From an uncultured Oscillospiraceae bacterium (lineage in GTDB: Bacteria > Bacillota_A > Clostridia > Oscillospirales > Acutalibacteraceae): a stretch of 17,315 nt of DNA. Below, piece after piece: positions 13,881 to 17,315 of the stretch. The stretch's first letter is position 1. Each line of letters begins with the position of its first letter. Under the pieces are notes generated by a model, which ran no database searches, was not told the origin of the DNA, and was given only the letters and a program-made list of their open reading frames with translations. Location: positions 1-17,315 of the forward strand of contig CAJUTL010000043.1 in the NCBI GenBank assembly GCA_910589395.1. Reading direction: 5' to 3'. A program made the translations under genes and the position numbers.

Positions 13881-13943
13881 GATTTTTTTGGTTGAATTTT
13901 CCATTTCGGCTAATTGCATAAACTATTGTAACCGTTCGGCAAA
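13864..13943. promoter_or_regulatory. Three GCCGAA motifs, candidate AraC operators
   Basis: TTTGCCGAA at 13864-13872 and its inverse TTCGGCAAA at 13935-13943 flank a third TTCGGC at 13905-13910. Centres lie roughly 25, 62 and 92 bases upstream of the predicted start. This is a plausible binding array for the AraC protein encoded immediately upstream. The rightmost also reads CGAACGGTTACA, partly resembling a cre half-site. Confidence 0.45.
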
Positions 13944-13993
13944 TTTCGTCTAAATCATTCTGTATATAAGCTGAAGCTCTGACTTCAGTTCCG

Positions 13994-14884
13994 TCAGGAT
14001 TCTCGGCTCTCCTTCCGGTATACGCTGGGGGAGCGCCCCGTCCGGGCATGAAAAACCTTGGTAAAATAAGCAGGTGAAGCAAATCCGCACCGCGCCGCCG
14101 CCTCTGCTACAGTATGCCCCTTTTTCAGCAAATCCATGCTTTGCGCCACCCGGTATTCCAATAAATATTCAAACAGGGAAATTCCCATTTGCTTCTTAAA
14201 AAACCGGCAGCATTCACTTTTGCATAAATTGACTTGCCTTGATGCATCCTCCAGCGTGATTTTCTCCGCATAGTGCCCGTGGAGGAAGGCAAGCAGCGTG
14301 CGCAGCCGCTCTATCTTTTCCGTATCCTCTGCCGGGGCGCGCCTTGCCTCGTCGCCGTAATTCCGGTACAGCTCTGCCCAAATGCCCAGCAGCAGCCTCT
14401 GCACCTCTAGCTCATACGGCTCCTGCTTTTCCCGAAGCAGCCCGTATATGCGCCGCAGGCTTTCCAGCACCTCCCGTTGCCATGGAATCTCCCCGGTAAG
14501 CGGCAGGGAAGAAAGGGCGGAGCTTTCAATCACGCTTTCCACGTATTTGGTACGAATCACGCTGCCCTCATAGCCGTACAGGAACCGGGGGTGAACGGTA
14601 AGAGAAAGATAGTCGCAGTCCTCCTCCCCGTGCATGGAGCCGGTATGCAGGGCATTGGCGTTGCAAAAAAGCCCCTCTCCCCGCTTCAGCAGGTAGCTGC
14701 TGTCGTTGACACGGTACTCCATCTCCCCCTCCAGCACCAGCGTCAGTTCAATTTCATTATGCCAGTGCCATGGAAACGAGCCGGTTTCGTAAGAGGATAT
14801 CTTTTTGCGCCCCAAACTTACCGGAAAGCCGTATGTTCCATGTAGCTTCGTTTCCTGCCGCTGCTCGTTTATCTGCAATTCCAT
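13994..14884 (-). CDS. AraC family transcriptional regulator
   Basis: The 296-residue protein has an N-terminal cupin sensor (FPWHWHNEIELTLVLEGEME, residues ~38-57, then LLKRGEGLFCNANALH) and two C-terminal helix-turn-helix motifs in the last ~100 residues (ITLEDASRQVNLCKSECCRF; HTVAEAAARCGFASPAYFTK). Sugar-responsive members bind their ligand in the cupin and activate adjacent transport genes. AGGTGAT lies just upstream of the ATG. The gene is directly upstream of the ABC operon in the same direction, which makes that operon the likely target. A 6-bp hairpin at 13971-13988 after the stop has no U tract, so some read-through into the operon is possible. Confidence 0.94.
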   Translation of the reverse strand: MELQINEQRQETKLHGTYGFPVSLGRKKISSYETGSFPWHWHNEIELTLVLEGEMEYRVNDSSYLLKRGEGLFCNANALHTGSMHGEEDCDYLSLTVHPRFLYGYEGSVIRTKYVESVIESSALSSLPLTGEIPWQREVLESLRRIYGLLREKQEPYELEVQRLLLGIWAELYRNYGDEARRAPAEDTEKIERLRTLLAFLHGHYAEKITLEDASRQVNLCKSECCRFFKKQMGISLFEYLLEYRVAQSMDLLKKGHTVAEAAARCGFASPAYFTKVFHARTGRSPSVYRKESRES

Positions 14885-14948
14885 GGTATCACCTCAAAAT
14901 GCTGCAAGGTTTTCTATCAAATACCTCTATTTTTCTGCGGATAAGCTC

Positions 14949-14977
14949 ATTATAAGAAAGGCTTTTACGAAAAGCAA
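14949..14977 (-). promoter_or_regulatory. Promoter of the AraC gene
   Basis: On the minus strand TATAAT (14949-14954) is preceded at 17 bases by a weak TTGCTT (14972-14977). The predicted start near 14942 gives a ~57-nt leader. The promoter directly abuts the terminator of the upstream SDR gene. A weak -35 would suit an activator-dependent or modestly expressed regulator. Confidence 0.55.
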
Positions 14978-14978
14978 G

Positions 14979-15027
14979 CTAAAAAAGCTCTTCCGCTGTG
15001 AGCTTTCACAGAAGAAGAGCTTTTTAG
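14979..15027 (-). terminator. Terminator of the SDR gene
   Basis: CTAAAAAGCTCTTC pairs with GAAGAGCTTTTTTAG (arms 15014-15027 and 14979-14993). An inner CTGTGA/TCACAG stem lies between them. T tracts occur on both ends, so it can act in either direction. Confidence 0.85.
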
Positions 15028-15079
15028 AAGCTAAGATATGCGGCGGGGAGCTTTTGGCGCTTTGTCCGCCTTTGAAAAA

Positions 15080-15880
15080 TTACGGGCGCTGGCCCATACC
15101 GCCCTCCAGGGTGATGGTCTCGCCGGTCATATACTTGAAATCAGGCGAAGCCAGCTGCACGCAGACACGGCCGATCTCCAGCTCGGAATCGCCGTAATGG
15201 CCTACGGGAGGCATTTTCACATTTGCCTTGAAGGCCTCGGGGTATGCGTTCTGGAATTGCTCCAGCTGTGCGGTCCAGGCCAGGGGGCATACGATATTGA
15301 CATTGATGTTATCCTTGCCCCATTCTGTGGCGGCCACGCGGGTCAGACCGCGAATGCCTTCCTTAGCGGCGGCATAGGCGCACTGCCCGAAATTTCCGAA
15401 CAGACCCGCGCCGGAGGCGAAGTTTATCACAGAGCCCTGAGATTTTGCCAGATAGGGATAGCAGGCCTTCATGTAATGGAAGGTGGCATATAGACCGGAA
15501 TACACCGCCAGATCAAACTGCTCCACGGTGTGATCCGCCAAAGTCACGCCGGAGGCGGAGGCCTGAGCGTTGTTAATGAGCACATCAATACCGCCGAAGG
15601 TATCCACCGCCTGCTTCACGACCTCGTTTACCACGGCCTCGTTATCGGCCCCGGCGTTCACATCGGCCTGAACGGTCAGCACCTTGATGCCGTAAAGCCG
15701 TTCCAGCTCTTCTTTGGCGTCCTCCAGCTTTTTCACATTGCGCCCGGTGATCACCAGATTCGCGCCTTCCTTTGCGTAGGCGGTGGCAATACCGTAGCCG
15801 ATAGAGCCGCACCTGCCGTCGCTGAGAACAGCGCGGCCCGCGCCTGTAATGATAGCGGTTTTTCCTGTCAAAAAGCCCAT
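15080..15880 (-). CDS. Short-chain dehydrogenase/reductase (SDR)
   Basis: The start is the ATG at 15880, preceded by AAAGGAGAG; a 35-codon upstream extension has no such site. The 266-residue protein is a classical-length Rossmann oxidoreductase. The catalytic residues are S156 (NFASGAG), Y169 and K173 (YAAAK), with NNAQ in place of the usual NNAG at ~103-106. The cofactor loop is expanded: TGAG (12-15) is separated from GSIGYG (25-30) by RAVLSDGRC, so it resembles the insert-bearing loops of enoyl-reductase-like SDRs more than the standard TGxxxGIG. T46-G-R47-like residues after the second strand suggest NADP(H), but this is weak. The substrate is unknown. The gene has its own promoter and terminator. 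Confidence 0.93.
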   Translation of the reverse strand: MGFLTGKTAIITGAGRAVLSDGRCGSIGYGIATAYAKEGANLVITGRNVKKLEDAKEELERLYGIKVLTVQADVNAGADNEAVVNEVVKQAVDTFGGIDVLINNAQASASGVTLADHTVEQFDLAVYSGLYATFHYMKACYPYLAKSQGSVINFASGAGLFGNFGQCAYAAAKEGIRGLTRVAATEWGKDNINVNIVCPLAWTAQLEQFQNAYPEAFKANVKMPPVGHYGDSELEIGRVCVQLASPDFKYMTGETITLEGGMGQRP

Positions 15881-16051
15881 GTTACTCTCTCCTTTGTTTT
15901 TTCTGAAAAAGCCTTCGGGACGTACTCCTGCAAGAACGGACACGCGGCTTTTGGTAAAACCCACATTTTCTATTTTTGCGAACACATTCTAATAACAGAA
16001 GTTCTTCCGAAGCCGGTACATTTTCCTGTTTCCGGCTGATTTGTTAATTTT

Positions 16052-16080
16052 AGTATAGCGGTTTGTTATTTATTTGTCAA
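16052..16080 (-). promoter_or_regulatory. Promoter of the SDR gene
   Basis: On the minus strand TTGACA (16075-16080), a 17-base spacer and TATACT (16052-16057) form a near-consensus promoter. The start near 16045 leaves a ~165-nt leader to the ATG at 15880. AACAAA occurs as a direct repeat on both sides of the -10. Confidence 0.82.
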
Positions 16081-16119
16081 GCCGTGATGATCAATTTCTT
16101 TTCCAGGAAATCCGTTTTT

Positions 16120-16737
16120 TCAGCGGATAAAATTGGTGCGCTGGGGCGCTTCCTTTTCCGGCAGGCCGTATTTCTCTTTGGCCAGAGCGATCCCCCTCAT
16201 GAGAAAGGTCATGTTGCGGGCCAAGGTGCGCATGCTTTGCAGACCCTCCGCGTCCTGGACCGCCTCGCCGGGCGCCGCGCCGTGAATGCTGTTCCAATAC
16301 TGGCCGGAAGCCACCGGCATACCCGAGATCGTAAAGAACTTATTCAGCTCGTCAAAGGTGGCGGAAAGCCCGCCCCGGCGGGCGGCCACCACACTGGCCC
16401 CCACCTTCATGGCTTTATCAAAGTGGGTGCTGTAAAACAGCCTGGTTAAAAACGCTACCAGGGTGGCGTTGGCGGAAGCGTAATAAACCGGGCTGCCTAC
16501 AACCAGGCCGTCACAAGCCTCAAACTTTGCCGCCGCTTCATTGACAGGATCATCAAATACGCATTTCCCTGTTTCTGCGCATTTCCGGCAGCCAATACAG
16601 CCCCGGATCGCCTTGTTTCCCACATGGAGCAGCTCGGTTTCTATCCCTTCCCGCTGGAACACCTGCTCCATTTCATGAAGCGCCGTGTATGTATTCCCTT
16701 TTGCGTTCGGACTGCCGTTCACCAATAAAACCTTCAT
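16120..16737 (-). CDS. Iron-sulfur flavoprotein (NADPH-dependent FMN reductase/flavodoxin family)
   Basis: The start is the ATG at 16737 (MKVLLVNGSPNAKGNT), preceded by AAAGGGTGG; a TTG six codons earlier is less likely. The 205-residue protein has a flavodoxin-like fold with the FMN phosphate-binding NGSP loop (8-10 region) and GSPVYY (81-86). C47, C50, C53 and C59 form a CxxCxxCx5C cluster, the compact 4Fe-4S motif known from archaeal and clostridial iron-sulfur flavoproteins. Such proteins move electrons between ferredoxin or NAD(P)H and acceptors such as O2, peroxide or quinones in anaerobes. It lies upstream of the SDR gene on the same strand, but the SDR has its own promoter. No clear terminator separates them. 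Confidence 0.9.
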   Translation of the reverse strand: MKVLLVNGSPNAKGNTYTALHEMEQVFQREGIETELLHVGNKAIRGCIGCRKCAETGKCVFDDPVNEAAAKFEACDGLVVGSPVYYASANATLVAFLTRLFYSTHFDKAMKVGASVVAARRGGLSATFDELNKFFTISGMPVASGQYWNSIHGAAPGEAVQDAEGLQSMRTLARNMTFLMRGIALAKEKYGLPEKEAPQRTNFIR

Positions 16738-16757
16738 CTCCGCCACCCTTTCCAATG

Positions 16758-16785
16758 TCTAGTATCCAGTACTTAGAATCTAGTA
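16758..16785. repeat. Degenerate 7-bp tandem repeat (TCTAGTA type)
   Basis: Four heptads in phase: TCTAGTA, TCCAGTA, CTTAGAA, TCTAGTA. A possible fifth, TCCAATG, precedes them. The last unit overlaps the -10 of the flavoprotein promoter, so changes in copy number could alter expression of that gene. Confidence 0.65.
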
Positions 16786-16810
16786 TGCCATATCACAACC
16801 GAAAATGCAA
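16782..16810 (-). promoter_or_regulatory. Promoter of the iron-sulfur flavoprotein gene
   Basis: On the minus strand TTGCAT (16805-16810) and CATACT (16782-16787) lie 17 bases apart, with a TG one base before the -10 (extended -10 type). The hexamers are moderate matches. The leader would be about 38 nt. Confidence 0.5.
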
Positions 16811-16850
16811 TCCGTTCGGAAAAGGTTTTTTCGGGAAAAATCCTGGTCTG

Positions 16851-16879
16851 TTGCTCCGTTTCCGTTTTTGTAGTATACT
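16851..16879 (+). promoter_or_regulatory. Promoter of the terminal repeat-protein gene
   Basis: TTGCTC (16851-16856) and TATACT (16874-16879) have a 17-base spacer. The predicted start near 16886 gives a ~143-nt leader. The leader contains a 13-bp palindrome TTCAAC-G-GTTGAA at 16945-16957 that could be an operator. Confidence 0.5.
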
Positions 16880-17028
16880 AACGTAAATATGATTTAGAAG
16901 CTTTCTTAAAAGCAACGGCAGCCGAGACTTTCAAAAAATTTTTTCAACGGTTGAATGGTTTTCCGTTCCTCAATCGTATTGACTACAGAAAGGTACAAAA
17001 ACCCGGAAAACAATTTGGAGGAATCAAC

Positions 17029-17315
17029 ATGAAAAAATTATTGGCAGCAATTTTGACAGCAGTATTTCTTTTGCCCGCAGGCGCGGCAAGCGTTTTTGCA
17101 CAGCGTCAGGATCACAATGAGACAGCTCCTCACAGAGAGGAACGCCGTGTATGCACACAGTACGCAGATACAAATGGCGATGGTATTTGCGACAACTTCG
17201 GTTCCGCTCACTGCACTCATGCCGACTGCGATACTTTTGTGGACGCCAACGGCGATGGCGTTTGCGACAACTTCGGTTCCGCTCACTGCACTCATGCCGA
17301 CTGCGATACTTTTGT
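17029..17315 (+). CDS. Secreted Cys-rich repeat protein with calcium-loop-like motifs (5' part, runs off the window)
   Basis: The ATG at 17029 is preceded by GGAGG with a 7-base gap. The frame is open to the end of the window (95 codons). Residues 1-24 are a signal peptide (MKKLLAAILTAVFLLPAGAA, then SVFA with cleavage before Q25). After a charged stretch (QRQDHNETAPHREERR) come 25-residue repeats beginning at D47 and D72. Each has DxNGDGxCDN, like thrombospondin type 3 or dockerin calcium loops, then FGSAHCTHADCDTF with two more Cys and two His. The protein is exported; a cell-surface or metal-binding role is inferred. The function is not recognised. Two copies are visible and more probably follow. 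It diverges from the flavoprotein gene. Confidence 0.88.
   Translation, partial: MKKLLAAILTAVFLLPAGAASVFAQRQDHNETAPHREERRVCTQYADTNGDGICDNFGSAHCTHADCDTFVDANGDGVCDNFGSAHCTHADCDTF
17191..17315. repeat. 75-bp in-frame tandem repeat
   Basis: The 50 bases at 17191-17240 recur identically at 17266-17315, a period of 75 bp (25 codons). The intervening segment, which begins a second DxNGDG loop, differs from its first-copy counterpart by several mostly silent or conservative changes. Such identity at DNA level indicates recent duplication and possible length variation. The window cuts the array. Confidence 0.85.

Noticed and set aside
17038..17295. 85-codon minus-strand frame with repeats
   Set aside because: It is antisense to the signal-peptide repeat protein; its repeats only mirror the 75-bp DNA repeat.

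Overview
This 17.3 kb window looks like chromosomal DNA from an anaerobic, gut-type Firmicute, most likely an Oscillospiraceae/Ruminococcaceae-like Clostridium relative. That placement rests on about 50% GC, strong AGGAGG ribosome sites, Gram-positive-type promoters (TTGACA-N17-TATAAT), a lipoprotein sugar-binding protein, an ISF-type flavoprotein and many small dispersed hairpin repeats. It is an inference from gene content, not a database result. No tRNA, rRNA, CRISPR array, phage gene or transposase gene was seen.

Layout. Positions 1-800 hold a hairpin-rich repeat region (a ~55-bp unit present twice, each copy followed by a different terminator-like hairpin), a doubtful 38-codon ORF and a good terminator. 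A DUF255/thioredoxin-like protein (800-2737, +) then faces a GH9 family glycosidase (2880-5249, -) across a shared hairpin. A LysR regulator (5461-6348, -) diverges from a MATE transporter and an aldo/keto reductase (6649-9036, +). A 165-bp MITE-like element sits in the LysR/MATE promoter gap. Positions 9037-9453 hold heptad repeats and hairpin repeats.

The next block is all on the minus strand: an AraC regulator (14884-13994), a CUT1 sugar ABC system (lipoprotein 13633-12278, two permeases 12143-10372, no ATPase) and a MerR/TipAS-type regulator (10179-9454). The MerR gene has a MerR-type promoter with a 19-bp spacer. The ABC operon has a consensus promoter, a ~210-nt leader with a 16-bp hairpin and three GCCGAA motifs that could bind the AraC protein. 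An SDR oxidoreductase (15880-15080) and an iron-sulfur flavoprotein (16737-16120) follow, each with its own promoter.

The window ends inside a secreted, Cys-rich protein gene (17029 onward, +) made of 25-residue repeats. Each repeat carries a DxNGDGxCD calcium-loop-like motif, and the copies are nearly identical at DNA level.

Working together: the ABC importer is probably controlled by the adjacent AraC protein and must borrow an ATPase encoded elsewhere. The GH9 enzyme has no signal peptide, so it would act on imported oligosaccharides. MATE plus AKR form a two-gene unit probably controlled by the divergent LysR. No clearly new multi-gene system can be proven here. The most unusual items are the terminal repeat protein, the cytoplasmic GH9 enzyme with its long N-terminal extension, and the layered families of non-coding repeats.
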